Shown piece by piece: positions 1 to 8,369 of a stretch of DNA of 64,000 nucleotides (position 1 is the first letter of the stretch; every line of letters begins with the position of its first letter). The translations under genes were made by a program, and so were the position numbers. Source of the stretch: DATBLE01 sp963808815 (GTDB lineage Bacteria; Actinomycetota; Thermoleophilia; Gaiellales; Gaiellaceae); contig CAWEGI010000017.1 of NCBI GenBank assembly GCA_963808815.1, positions 186,001 through 250,000 on the forward strand, written 5' to 3'. A model generated the notes under the pieces. The model saw nothing but the letters and a program-made list of their open reading frames with translations, had not been told where the DNA came from and searched no databases.

Positions 1-891
1 TCGCGCGGCACCTTCGTCGTCGGTCTCTACGAGCGTGAAAGCCACTCGCTGCCCGAGGACTACCCGATGCTCGTGCGCGCGCTCGCGAACATAGCCCTCT
101 GCTACGTCCCCGGCGAGGGCGCCTGGTTCACGACAATGGAGCGCGGCCACTACGGCGACACCGCCGAGCAGGGCGACGAGGCGCTCGCCGAGGCCGTCGT
201 CCAGCGCCTCCTGCCGCTGGCGCGCTCGAAGCTCGTGATCGACAACGAGTTCTTGACCGACCTCGAGCCGGAGCTCTGGGAAGGCGACGACGTGACCGCG
301 GAGATCATCGCCGCCGGCGCACGCCTGGGCGACCTCGACCTCCTCCCCTCGCCGTTCCCGATCGAGGACCTGCTCAACGAGCGCGAGCTCCGCCACGTCA
401 AGCGTCTGTACGGGATCGGAGGCCTGTCCTACGGCAACCTCTCGCAGCGAAAGGACGCACGGCGCTTCTGGATGAGCGCCAGCGGCGTGGACAAGTCCGC
501 GCTCGAGACGCCCGGCCGCGACATCCTGCTGGTCTCGAACTACGACCACGAGAACAGCCGGATCGTGCTGAGCGTGCCGCCGACCGTCGAGCCGCGCCGC
601 GTCTCGGTGGACGCGATCGAGCACTGGATGATCTACCAGGACCACCCGGGGGTCGGCGCGATCCTGCACGTGCACGCCTGGATGAAGGACATCGCCGCGA
701 CCGACGTGAACTATCCGTGCGGCACCGAGGAGCTGGCCCAGAGCGTGGCCGATCTGCTCGCCGCCGAGCCGAATCCGGACGAGGCGGTGATCGGCTTGCG
801 CAACCACGGCATCACCGTCACCGGCCCGAGCCTGATGAAGATCCTCGACCGAATCGAGCCGGAAATCCTGCGGCAGATTCCGATGCTCTAG
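1..891 (+). CDS. Class II aldolase/adducin-family protein, 5' end outside the window
   Basis: The reading frame is open from base 1, so the true start lies upstream; 296 residues are visible. The C-terminal ~170 residues look like a class II aldolase/adducin fold: a glycine-rich GNLS turn, an SASGVDK segment, a metal-binding pair in HVHAW and a later NHG. These are the places where the family keeps its phosphate-binding and divalent-metal residues. The first ~125 residues do not match the fold and may be a separate domain. Family members cleave or epimerise sugar phosphates or short hydroxy acids; the substrate here is unknown. The next gene starts 8 bases downstream, so the two are probably co-transcribed. 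Confidence 0.7.
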   Translation, partial: SRGTFVVGLYERESHSLPEDYPMLVRALANIALCYVPGEGAWFTTMERGHYGDTAEQGDEALAEAVVQRLLPLARSKLVIDNEFLTDLEPELWEGDDVTAEIIAAGARLGDLDLLPSPFPIEDLLNERELRHVKRLYGIGGLSYGNLSQRKDARRFWMSASGVDKSALETPGRDILLVSNYDHENSRIVLSVPPTVEPRRVSVDAIEHWMIYQDHPGVGAILHVHAWMKDIAATDVNYPCGTEELAQSVADLLAAEPNPDEAVIGLRNHGITVTGPSLMKILDRIEPEILRQIPML

Positions 892-899
892 GGGACAGC

Positions 900-1271
900 A
901 TGGACTGGAAGCTCGAGCTCGTCGCGATTCCCGTCTCGGACGTCGACCGTGCCAAGGACTTCTACGTCGGCAAGGTCGGGTTCCACGCCGACCACGACCA
1001 TCGGGTCTCGGACGAGCTCCGCTTCGTCCAGCTCACGCCGCCCGGCTCGGCCTGCTCGATCGCGTTGGGCACCGGCGTCACGGACGCATCTCCGGGGTCG
1101 GTCAAGGGCCTCCAGCTCGTCGTCGAGGACATCCACGCCGCACGCGCCGAGCTGCTCGAGCGAGGCGTCGAGGTCGGCGACGTCCAGGAGTTCGACTGGG
1201 GCAAGTTCGTCTTCTTCCAGGATCCCGACGGCAACGCCTGGTCGGTCCAGGAGATCCCCGCGCGCGGGTAG
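900..1271 (+). CDS. VOC (glyoxalase/bleomycin-resistance/dioxygenase) family protein
   Basis: A 123-residue single VOC module. It opens with a beta strand rich in hydrophobic residues, then DVDRAKDFY, the usual helix after the first strand, and ends with FFQDPDGNAW, the standard second half-module ending. Length is normal for a one-module VOC protein, which would act as a dimer with metal sites at the interface. The ATG at 900 follows GGGGACAGC, a weak ribosome site, 8 bases after the aldolase-type gene. Substrate cannot be deduced; family roles include isomerisation, epimerisation, ring cleavage and drug binding. Confidence 0.8.
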   Translation: MDWKLELVAIPVSDVDRAKDFYVGKVGFHADHDHRVSDELRFVQLTPPGSACSIALGTGVTDASPGSVKGLQLVVEDIHAARAELLERGVEVGDVQEFDWGKFVFFQDPDGNAWSVQEIPARG

Positions 1272-1322
1272 CCACAGCGGCAGGTCGCGCCGGATGCGCG
1301 GGTGGGGTTCATGATTCGCCGG

Positions 1323-1571
1323 CTAGTTGAAGTGTGGGAACGTCGAGACTTCGGCCCACCAGTTGCTGCCGTAGAGGGGGCTGAAGAGCTCCCGGGCGAC
1401 GCCGAACGCGTGTGGCGTCGTCGGCGCATCGATGACGAAGCCGTAGGCGTTGTCGCCGGGCTCGTGCGTGATGCTGCGGGCCCCGACGTGCTCGGCGGCA
1501 GCGACGACATCCGACCATGAGGCAGGCTCGACGCCTTCGTGAGGCCCGCCCCGCACCCTGAACAAGCCCAT
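1323..1571 (-). CDS. Small hypothetical protein (82 residues)
   Basis: I do not recognise this protein. From the ATG at 1571 it gives 82 residues rich in Trp, Phe and His in the second half (for example NNWW-like and TFPHFN endings), with no membrane segment or signal peptide. It lies just downstream of the frameshifted CBS gene on the same strand. Composition looks coding rather than shadow-like, but it could be a fragment of a longer protein whose beginning was lost, because the frame stays open upstream of the ATG. Confidence 0.4.
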   Translation of the reverse strand: MGLFRVRGGPHEGVEPASWSDVVAAAEHVGARSITHEPGDNAYGFVIDAPTTPHAFGVARELFSPLYGSNWWAEVSTFPHFN

Positions 1572-1585
1572 CTCGAGGAAGAGGC

Positions 1586-1992
1586 CTAGCCGTCGACCGC
1601 CCCGCTGCCGGTCGCTCCGCAGAACCGAGTGCGGGACTCGTCGAGGCACAGGAGGCCGAGAAGCCGCGCGTCGTCCCCCACGACGACGAGCCTGCGGTGC
1701 GGGCTGGCGGCCGTTCGAGCAAAGGCAGTCGAGGCAGGTTCGTCGGGGCCGATCGTGTCGGGGTCCGGTTCCGCAAAATCGACCGCCCGCTGCTCGGGCG
1801 GCGCGTCGGCAGGCAGGTCCGGTGATCGCGCCGGCGAATGTCTGTCCGTCGGCGAGGAGCACCATCTGCACGCTCGGGTTCTCGAGCAGCGCGCGAACCT
1901 CGGAGACGGGCGCATCCACGGGCAAGCGTCTTCGGGTTGCGGAGCATCAGATCCGCGGCCAGCTGGACTCTGCTGCCTGACGGAGACTCCAT
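1586..1992 (-). pseudogene. CBS-domain pair protein, two frameshifts
   Basis: Joining three frames gives one continuous CBS-pair protein of ~135 residues: AADLMLRNPKTL at the start, SEVRALLENPSVQMVLLAD next, then RLVVVGDDARLLGLLCLD near the end. These are the typical CBS strand-helix patterns that bind adenosyl ligands. The frame breaks near 1922 (an extra T on the coding strand in ACGCTTGCC) and again near 1820. Either the gene is decaying or the sequence has indel errors; similar breaks occur elsewhere in the window. Such stand-alone CBS proteins often sense energy state, but no partner is visible here. Confidence 0.6.
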
Positions 1993-2140
1993 GCACAGAT
2001 GGTTGCATGCCTCTATACGCCTCTGCAAGTCATATGCACTCATTGCTCGCTCTGAGAAGTAAACGGGTATGCTCGGCAATATCGACGTCAGCTACGCCTT
2101 GGCAATGCTGTGGCAAGCGACTTGAGGAGTGCGTGAAATC

Positions 2141-2746
2141 GTGACAGCACGTTTGAGCAGGGATCAGCTCTTGCGCCGTGGTGCGGTAGGCGGAGGAGCA
2201 CTGGTTCTGTCGGGGTCGGTGGTTGCGGCGCTCGCTCGGCGCGCAGCGGCGGCAACCATTCCGGACGCCGATCTGGCGTATCTCCGGCTCCTGATCGGCG
2301 CGGAGTTGCTCGCCGCCGACTTCCAGACGCAGGCACTGGCGAGCGGCAAGCTGAGCCGCCAGTCGGCCACTGCCATCCGGAAGATGGCCGCGGACGAGAA
2401 GGCCCACTACGCAGGGCTCGCCCAGCTCCTCACGGCCGCCGGCCAGGTGCCGGCGACCGCGGACGACATCGACTTCGTCTACGCGAGGGGCAGCTTCGCC
2501 TCGTCCACGTCGATCCTGAAGCTGGCCGCCCAGATCGAGACGCTCGTCCTCGGGACGTACCTCGGCGCGATCGAGAACGTCCAGACGCCGGAGCTGCGGC
2601 TGCCGATCGGGCAGATCGCGGCCAACGAGGCCCAGCATGTGGGCGCGGTTGCAGTTCTGGCCGGCCGCAACGCGATCGGACGGGCGTTCGCCGCGTCGCT
2701 CTCGATCGACGCAGCGTCGGCAGCGCTGGACCGGTTCGAGAGCTGA
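2141..2746 (+). CDS. Exported ferritin-like domain protein
   Basis: 201 residues from the GTG at 2141, chosen because GAGGAG at 2124-2129 sits 11 bases upstream; the GTG at 2129 would leave no spacing. The N-terminus has LLRRGAVGGGALVLSG followed by an Ala-rich stretch, a twin-arginine-like export signal ending near residue 40. The rest is helical, with GAELLAADFQTQAL, DEKAHYAGL and ETLVLGTYL then NEAQHVGA, the E...ExxH pattern of ferritin-like diiron bundles. It probably acts outside the membrane, as an iron- or peroxide-handling protein or simply a helical-bundle protein. The molybdate operon begins 4 bases later, but a link is not obvious. Confidence 0.75.
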   Translation: MTARLSRDQLLRRGAVGGGALVLSGSVVAALARRAAAATIPDADLAYLRLLIGAELLAADFQTQALASGKLSRQSATAIRKMAADEKAHYAGLAQLLTAAGQVPATADDIDFVYARGSFASSTSILKLAAQIETLVLGTYLGAIENVQTPELRLPIGQIAANEAQHVGAVAVLAGRNAIGRAFAASLSIDAASAALDRFES

Positions 2747-2750
2747 CGCC

Positions 2751-3128
2751 GTGCCGAAGCAGCTCTACACGGCAAGCGAGGCTGCGGCCGCGCTCGGCAT
2801 CAGCCTCGACACCCTCCGCCGGTGGGACAAAGCCGGACGGATCCGAGTCGAGCGCGATACGAGCAACCGCCGGGTCGTGCCGGCCGCCGAGATCGACCGG
2901 CTGCGCGGCGACGGCGAGGGCGCGCACATCAGCGCCCGCAACCGCTTCCACGCGATCGTGACCGACCTGAAGACCGACGGCCTGATGGCCCAGGTCGAGA
3001 TGGTCGTCAGCGAACCGGTGCGGCTGGTCGCGATCGTCACCCGGGACGCCGTGGAGGAGCTCGGCCTCAAGAAGGGCATGGCCGCGACCGCGATCGTCAA
3101 GTCCACCAACGTCATCATCCAGAGCTAG
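2751..3128 (+). CDS. MerR-type HTH plus Mop (TOBE) molybdate-responsive regulator
   Basis: 125 residues from GTG 2751. Residues ~5-50 form a MerR/excisionase-like helix-turn-helix (YTASEAAAALGIS, then LRRWDKAGRI). Residues ~60-125 form one Mop/TOBE molybdate-binding module (ISARNRFHAIV at its start, KKGMAATAIVKSTNVII at its end). The pairing of a DNA-binding head and a Mop domain, directly ahead of modABC, suggests a molybdate sensor that controls the operon. It is not a classical ModE, which has a LysR-like HTH and two Mop domains. ModA starts 17 bases downstream. Confidence 0.85.
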   Translation: MPKQLYTASEAAAALGISLDTLRRWDKAGRIRVERDTSNRRVVPAAEIDRLRGDGEGAHISARNRFHAIVTDLKTDGLMAQVEMVVSEPVRLVAIVTRDAVEELGLKKGMAATAIVKSTNVIIQS

Positions 3129-3145
3129 CGAAAGGGGTTCTCTCC

Positions 3146-3922
3146 GTGCCTCGGCCGAGCCACCGTCTCCTTCTCTCCGCCGTCGTCGCCGCGCTGGCCC
3201 TCGCAGTCGCCCTCGTCGCCGGTCAAGCGTCCGCGAGGTCCAACGCCCAGATCACGGTGTATGCCGCCGCATCGCTGACCGATGTCTTCCCGAAGATCGA
3301 CGCGGCGCAGAAGTACCAGTTCGGCGGCTCCAACACGCTGGCCGCTCAGATCATCCAGGGTGCGCCCGCCGACGTCTTCGCCTCGGCGAACATGACGCTG
3401 CCGAACCAGCTGTACTCGAGAGGGCTGTGCTCGAAGCCGGTCGTCTTCACGCGGAACACGCTCGTCGTCGTGGTCCCGAATTCGAACCCCAAGAACGTGC
3501 GGAGCATCTACGACCTGACGAAGCCCGGTCTGAAGCTCGTCGTCGCCGGGCCGGGCGTGCCCGTCGGCAGCTACACGCTGCAGATCCTGAAGAACATGAG
3601 CCTGTCCGGCTCCGTGCTGAAGAACGTCGTCAGCCAGGAGACAGACGTGCGCGAGGTGCTCGCGAAAGTCGCGCTGGGCGAGGCCGACGCCGGCTTTGTG
3701 TACTCGACCGACGCCAAGACAGTGTCCGACAGGGTGAACGTGATCAAGGTGCCGGCGTGGGCACAGCCGAAGGTGCAGTACGGGATGTGCGTCGTCTCGA
3801 GCGGCAACAAGACCGACGCCCAGGCGTTCATCAACAAGGTCCTGAGCAAGGCCGGCCAGGCGCGGATGCTGGCCTACGGCTTCCTCCCCCGCGTGAAGCC
3901 GGCGTCGGCCAAGAAGAAATAG
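3146..3922 (+). CDS. modA: Molybdate ABC transporter substrate-binding protein ModA
   Basis: 258 residues from GTG 3146. A signal peptide (LLLSAVVAALALAVALVAG) is followed by ITVYAAASLTDVFPKI, the hallmark first strand of ModA, then FGGSNTLAAQI and GAPADVFASA, which provide serine ligands for the oxyanion. ETDVREVLAKVALGEADAGFVYSTD near residue 180 is the conserved second-lobe segment. No lipobox cysteine is obvious at the cleavage site, so the protein may be held by an uncleaved helix or released. It delivers molybdate or tungstate to ModB/ModC. Second gene of the structural operon. Confidence 0.92.
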   Translation: MPRPSHRLLLSAVVAALALAVALVAGQASARSNAQITVYAAASLTDVFPKIDAAQKYQFGGSNTLAAQIIQGAPADVFASANMTLPNQLYSRGLCSKPVVFTRNTLVVVVPNSNPKNVRSIYDLTKPGLKLVVAGPGVPVGSYTLQILKNMSLSGSVLKNVVSQETDVREVLAKVALGEADAGFVYSTDAKTVSDRVNVIKVPAWAQPKVQYGMCVVSSGNKTDAQAFINKVLSKAGQARMLAYGFLPRVKPASAKKK

Positions 3923-3971
3923 GAACGGATCGGGGGCGGCAGGTGCGTCGACGGAATGAGGGTCGCCCGCG

Positions 3972-4802
3972 ATGAAGCGGGGGCTCCTCGCCTGCCTGTT
4001 CGTCGCCACCTCGATCGTGACGCTGGCGTTCCTGGCGCTCCCGATCGTCGCGATCTTCGCCCACACGACACCGGTCCACCTGCTCGACCAGCTCTCGAAT
4101 CCGGTCGTCCGCGACGCTTTCGTCGTCAGCCTGAAGACGAGCGCGATCGCGCAGGCGCTGATCGTCCTGTTCGGGACACCGACCGCGTACCTGCTGGCGA
4201 CGCGACGGTTCCCCGGCCACCCGATCGCGGTCACGCTCGTCGAGCTCCCGCTCGTCCTGCCGCCAGCAGTCGCCGGGATCGGGCTCCTCGCCGCGTTCGG
4301 CCGGCTCGGCCTCCTCGGATCCACCTTCGAGGCCCTCGGGGTCACGCTCCCCTTCACTCAGACGGCCGTGACGATCGCCGTCGCATACGTCGCCAGCCCG
4401 CTGTACATCCGCCAGGCGATCGCCGCCTTCGAGGCAACCGACCCGAACCTGACCGCGGCGTCCCGGACGCTCGGCGCGGGCCCCACGCGCACCTTCTTCC
4501 GCGTGGTGCTGCCGCTGGCGCGCGGCGGCCTGATCGCAGGACTCGCACTCTCGTTCGCCCGCGGCCTCGGTGAATTCGGTGCCACGATCATGTTCGCCGG
4601 GAGCCTTCAACGAGTCACGCAGACGCTGCCGCTTGCGATCTACGCCGAGTTCGACCGCAACTTCGACGCCACGCTCGCGATGTCCGGTGTGCTCGTCCTG
4701 TTCAGCATCATCCTGCTCCTCGGCCTCAGAATCGGACTGACATGGCAACGCTCACCCTCGAAGAGATCGTTGTACCTCTTCGGGCCTTCAGCCTCCAGCT
4801 GA
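3972..4802 (+). CDS. modB: Molybdate ABC transporter permease ModB
   Basis: 276 residues, about five or six membrane helices. The ABC permease EAA loop is visible around residues 160-185 (AASRTLGAGPTRTFFRVVLPLA), which docks on ModC. The stretch ELPLVLPPAVAGIGLL before it is typical of ModB/CysT permeases. The last ~20 residues run past the start of modC: the two genes overlap by 61 bases in different frames, an unusually long overlap, so the permease tail may be extended by chance. Strong coupling with modC is expected. Confidence 0.9.
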   Translation: MKRGLLACLFVATSIVTLAFLALPIVAIFAHTTPVHLLDQLSNPVVRDAFVVSLKTSAIAQALIVLFGTPTAYLLATRRFPGHPIAVTLVELPLVLPPAVAGIGLLAAFGRLGLLGSTFEALGVTLPFTQTAVTIAVAYVASPLYIRQAIAAFEATDPNLTAASRTLGAGPTRTFFRVVLPLARGGLIAGLALSFARGLGEFGATIMFAGSLQRVTQTLPLAIYAEFDRNFDATLAMSGVLVLFSIILLLGLRIGLTWQRSPSKRSLYLFGPSASS

Positions 4803-5827
4803 GCCTCGAGATCGACTCGACGATCGCCCTGGTCGGTCCGTCGGGCGCCGGGAAGACCACCGTTCTCAGGGCGATCGCAGGGCTCGTGAGACCGGCCTCC
4901 GGCCGCATCACGTCAGCCGGCGAGCTCTGGTTCGACGGTGCCCGTGACATCTCGCTCGCCCCTGACCGGCGCCGTGTCGGTCTCGTCTTCCAGGACTACG
5001 CGCTCTTCCCGCATCTGTCCGTCCGGCAGAACATCGAATACGCGCAACGCCATGCGGCAGACGAGTACCTCGACCGGTTCTCGATCAGACACCTGGAACG
5101 AGCCCGGCCACCTGAGCTCTCCGGCGGTGAACGCCAGCGGGTCGCGCTCGCGCGCGCGCTCGCCCGCGACCCGGACGTGCTGCTGCTGGACGAGCCGCTC
5201 TCCGCACTCGACGCCCACACCAAGGCCGACGTCCGATCGGAGCTCCACGACCTCCTCGGAGGGCTCGGCATCCCCGTCCTTCTCGTTACCCACGACTTCG
5301 AGGACGCAGCCGCCCTGGCCGAGCGCGTCGGCGTGATCGTCGACGGCTGTCTTCGCCAGATCGGCACTCCCGGTGAGCTCGTCGCAGATCCGAGCGATCC
5401 GTTCGTCGCCTCCTTCACCGGCGCGAATCTCCTGCACGGGTACGGCGAGCGCTCCGCCGGGGTCACGCGTGTCCGCCTGCTCGACGGGACCGTCCTCACG
5501 ACCGCAGACGACGCCGACGGCGAACTGGTGCTGGCCGTCTACCCGTGGGACATCACCGTCTCGACCGTTCGGCCCAACGACTCGGCGATGAACCTGATCG
5601 AAGCGCCCATCCGTGCAATCGCAGAGCTGGGGAACCGCGTCCGCGTGACGATCGGGCCCGTGAGCGCGGAGATCACGTCAGGCTCCTTGCACCGGCTCGG
5701 CCTCGAGGTCGGACGACCCGCCTATGCATCGTTCAAGGCGACGGGAACCCGGGTAGTCGCCAACGGCCGCCCGACACCATCGACCCACCCAACGAAGGGA
5801 GACCCAGATGAAGCTCAGCACCCGTAA
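4742..5827 (+). CDS. modC: Molybdate ABC transporter ATP-binding protein ModC
   Basis: 361 residues from ATG 4742. Walker A GPSGAGKTT lies at ~32-40, the Q loop in VFQDYALFP at ~83-91, the signature LSGGER at ~126-131 and Walker B with D-loop at ~146-157 (VLLLDEPLSALD). The region after ~residue 235 is a TOBE/Mop-like regulatory domain. Length is normal for ModC. The 3' end overlaps the solo Mop gene by 20 bases. It powers molybdate import with ModB. Confidence 0.92.
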   Translation: MATLTLEEIVVPLRAFSLQLSLEIDSTIALVGPSGAGKTTVLRAIAGLVRPASGRITSAGELWFDGARDISLAPDRRRVGLVFQDYALFPHLSVRQNIEYAQRHAADEYLDRFSIRHLERARPPELSGGERQRVALARALARDPDVLLLDEPLSALDAHTKADVRSELHDLLGGLGIPVLLVTHDFEDAAALAERVGVIVDGCLRQIGTPGELVADPSDPFVASFTGANLLHGYGERSAGVTRVRLLDGTVLTTADDADGELVLAVYPWDITVSTVRPNDSAMNLIEAPIRAIAELGNRVRVTIGPVSAEITSGSLHRLGLEVGRPAYASFKATGTRVVANGRPTPSTHPTKGDPDEAQHP

Positions 5828-6011
5828 CCAGCTCTCCGGGACAGTGACCGGCGTCACGCTCGGCACGATCATGTCCGAGATCACCGTCGACATCGGCGGA
5901 CAGACCGTCGTCGCCGCGATCACGCGCGGGAGCGCAGAGGAGCTCGCACTGGCCGAAGGCGACCAGGTCACCGTGCTGATCAAGGCGACCGAGGTGATGC
6001 TGGGCAAGTAA
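5808..6011 (+). CDS. mop: Molbindin (single Mop/TOBE domain protein)
   Basis: 67 residues, a single Mop domain: starts MKLSTRNQLSGTV, has the GTIMSEITVDIGG middle and ends VLIKATEVMLGK. That matches stand-alone molbindins such as Clostridium Mop, which assemble as hexamers and store or buffer molybdate in the cytoplasm. AAGGGAG at 5798-5804 is a good ribosome site. It is the third Mop-bearing gene in the operon, after the HTH-Mop regulator and ModC. Confidence 0.9.
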   Translation: MKLSTRNQLSGTVTGVTLGTIMSEITVDIGGQTVVAAITRGSAEELALAEGDQVTVLIKATEVMLGK

Positions 6012-6040
6012 GGCCCGATCGCGGGAGCTAGACTCGCGCT

Positions 6041-6116
6041 ACCGGGGTGCCCGGCTGCGGCCGGGCTGAGATGACACCCGTCGAACCTGATCCGGTTCGT
6101 ACCGGCGAAGGGAGGG
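6041..6116 (+). promoter_or_regulatory. TPP riboswitch (THI box)
   Basis: The core TPP-aptamer sequences appear in order: CGGGGTGC at the 5' side, a GC-rich P3 hairpin (CCCGGC/GCCGGG), GCTGAGATGACACCC, then GAACCTGATCCGG, a P5 loop and CGGCGAAGGGAGG. The last element contains the GGGAGGG ribosome site, 3-6 bases from the TTG start of the downstream permease. Closing P1 upon thiamine diphosphate binding would hide that site, so control is probably at translation initiation, as is usual for high-GC actinobacteria. Confidence 0.92.
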
Positions 6117-6119
6117 CGA

Positions 6120-7472
6120 TTGAGCACCGAGGCGCCGCAATGGGGAATCGAGCCCGTTCCGGAGCGGCTGCGCGTCCTCGGGCTCGGCGACACCGTCCTG
6201 CTCTGGGGGAACCTGGCGGTGAGCCTGCTCGTGATCGTCGCCGGCGCTCTGCTCGTGCCGGCGCTGTCGCTGAAGCAGGCGCTGCTCGCGATCGTCGTCG
6301 CCTCGATCGTCGGCTGCGCGATGCTCGGCGCCGCTGCGGCCGTCGGCACCGACGCGCGCGTGCCGGCGATGGTGCTGATGCGCGCGCCGCTCGGGCAGCG
6401 GGGCTCCTACCTCGCGACGGCGCTGAACGTCGTCCAGTGCCTCGGCTGGTCCGTCTACGAGCTGATCATCATCGCGAGCGCCTGCGCCGCCCTCTCCGAC
6501 CGGGTGTTCCACTTCCGCGCGCAGTGGCTCTGGACGCTGCTGTTCGGAGGAGTCGCGATCTTGCTCGCCTTCCTCGGGCCGATCGGCTTCGTCCGCCGCT
6601 ACGTCCGCAAGTTCGCGATCTGGTTCGTCCTCGCCTCGCTCGGCTACCTGACCTGGTGGGTCATCGACAAGTCCGACCTGACCGCGTTCTGGCACGGCCA
6701 GGGCAAGGGCGGCTTCCCCACGTTCTGGCAGGGCGTCGATCTGACGCTGGCGAGCGTGATCTCGTGGACGCCGCTCGCCGCCGACTACACCCGCTTCACG
6801 AGGACGCGGCGAGCGTCGTTCTGGGGCACCGCGTTCGGCTACCTCGTGCCGGTGATCTGGCTGTACTCGCTCGGCGTGCTGCTGTTCCTCGCCCGCGACA
6901 TCTCCGACCCGGCCCAGCTGCCGGCGGCCGTCGTCGCCGGCGGCGTGGTCTCCGTGCTCGCGCTGCTCGCGGTGACCGTGGACGAGAGCGACGAGGCCTT
7001 CGCCAACGTCTACTCGACCGCGGTCTCGCTCCAGAACGTCCTCCCGCGCGTGTCGCAGCGGCTGCTGATCGTCACGAGCGCGGCGATCGCCACCGCAGGC
7101 GCGCTGATCCTGAACCTCTCCGACTTCGCCACCTTCCTGTTCCTGCTCGGGTCGTTCTTCGTACCGTTGCTCGGCGTGCTGCTCGCCGACTGGTTCGTCG
7201 ACGGTATGCACTACACACGCGAGAAGGTGTTCGACGGCCCCGCAGTGCGCCCGGAGATGATCGCCGCCTGGCTCGTCGGGTTCGGCCTCTACCAGTGGCT
7301 CTCGCCCCAGGGGCCGGCGTGGTGGCAGCGGCTGGTCGGCCACACGAACCCGGCGCCGATCGACTTCACGGCGTCGCTGCCGAGCTTCGCCGCGGCGTTC
7401 CTGCTCGCCGGCGCGGCCGCGCTGCTCGTCCGTTCGAGGCGCCCCGCCTCGCAAGCTTTCGCCGACGCCTGA
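6120..7472 (+). CDS. cytX: NCS1-family permease, probable hydroxymethylpyrimidine transporter CytX
   Basis: 450 residues from TTG 6120, with about twelve membrane helices. The NCS1 (cytosine/purine/thiamine-precursor) family pattern is visible: LLWGNLAVSLLVIVAGALLVPALSL near the start, ARVPAMVLMRAPLGQRGS, and SWTPLAADYTRF in the centre, where the family binds its substrate. A TPP riboswitch directly ahead of it argues for thiamine-precursor (hydroxymethylpyrimidine) uptake rather than cytosine. The TTG is fixed by the riboswitch-borne ribosome site. No thiamine biosynthesis gene adjoins it, so it may serve salvage. Confidence 0.85.
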   Translation: MSTEAPQWGIEPVPERLRVLGLGDTVLLWGNLAVSLLVIVAGALLVPALSLKQALLAIVVASIVGCAMLGAAAAVGTDARVPAMVLMRAPLGQRGSYLATALNVVQCLGWSVYELIIIASACAALSDRVFHFRAQWLWTLLFGGVAILLAFLGPIGFVRRYVRKFAIWFVLASLGYLTWWVIDKSDLTAFWHGQGKGGFPTFWQGVDLTLASVISWTPLAADYTRFTRTRRASFWGTAFGYLVPVIWLYSLGVLLFLARDISDPAQLPAAVVAGGVVSVLALLAVTVDESDEAFANVYSTAVSLQNVLPRVSQRLLIVTSAAIATAGALILNLSDFATFLFLLGSFFVPLLGVLLADWFVDGMHYTREKVFDGPAVRPEMIAAWLVGFGLYQWLSPQGPAWWQRLVGHTNPAPIDFTASLPSFAAAFLLAGAAALLVRSRRPASQAFADA

Positions 7473-7491
7473 CGCTCCGTACCATTCCGCC

Positions 7492-8343
7492 ATGGGCGGA
7501 GGGAAGGGAGCGCGTCGTCTCGTGGTCGGCGGCCTCGTCGGGGTCGCCCTGATCGCCGCCGTCGGGCTGGCCAGCCGGGCCCACACCCCCGCGGGCGGCG
7601 GTCACACGCGCTCGATCAGCCAGGACATCCTGATGGAGTACCTGCTGCTGCTGTCCGTCGGGCTCGCGGTGGTCGTCCTTCCCGTCGCCGTCTATCTGTT
7701 CATCGCCGGGCGCGAGGAGGAACGCCCGGCCCTGCCCGCCCGGAAGAACTGGATGATGGCGTTGCTGGTCTCCATGATCGTGCTCAGCGTCGTCGGGGTC
7801 CTCCTGCTGCGGTATCTCCACGATCACCACAGTGCCCACGACAATCCTGTGAGCCAGCTCGCCGGGCTCGCCAAGAACGGGTCGAGGACGGCCGGCGCCG
7901 TCCGCTTCGACTGGGGGCCGGTGATCGTCGTCTCGATCCTGGCCGGCGTCGCCCTCGCCGCAGCCGCCTGGTTCGTCGTCGAGCGCCGGCGGGTTCACTC
8001 GCGGCCCGCCCCGACCCCTGGGGCCGAGCTCGCCCTCGCGCTGGAGCGGACGATCGCCGATCTCCGCGCCGAGCCCGATCCTCGCAAGGCAGTGATCGCC
8101 GCGTACGCGCAGATGGAGCGGGCGCTCGCAGTAGCGGAGCTCCCGCGGGGGCCGGCCGAGGCGCCGCGCGAGTACCTCGGACGGGTCCTGCCGGCGGTCG
8201 GCGCCTCGACGGCGTCGGTCGAGCGGCTGACGGCGCTGTTCGAACGGGCGAAGTTCAGCCCGCACGCGATCGACGCCGCCATGAAGGACGAGGCGATCGA
8301 CGCGCTCGAGTCGCTGCGGGACGAACTGCGGAGCGCGTCCTGA
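7492..8343 (+). CDS. DUF4129-domain membrane protein
   Basis: 283 residues with four hydrophobic segments (near residues 8-25, 48-68, 82-102 and 140-160), then a soluble C-terminal domain. That domain has RKAVIAAYAQMERALA, PREYLGRVL and ERLTALFERAKFS, the conserved DUF4129 pattern. DUF4129 proteins usually travel with MoxR ATPases, DUF58 proteins and a transglutaminase, and are thought to act at the cell envelope. MoxR and DUF58 genes follow here; no transglutaminase does. First gene of a seven-gene run to 12744. Confidence 0.8.
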   Translation: MGGGKGARRLVVGGLVGVALIAAVGLASRAHTPAGGGHTRSISQDILMEYLLLLSVGLAVVVLPVAVYLFIAGREEERPALPARKNWMMALLVSMIVLSVVGVLLLRYLHDHHSAHDNPVSQLAGLAKNGSRTAGAVRFDWGPVIVVSILAGVALAAAAWFVVERRRVHSRPAPTPGAELALALERTIADLRAEPDPRKAVIAAYAQMERALAVAELPRGPAEAPREYLGRVLPAVGASTASVERLTALFERAKFSPHAIDAAMKDEAIDALESLRDELRSAS

Positions 8344-8369
8344 TCCGCCTGCCGACGTTCGTCTTCCTG

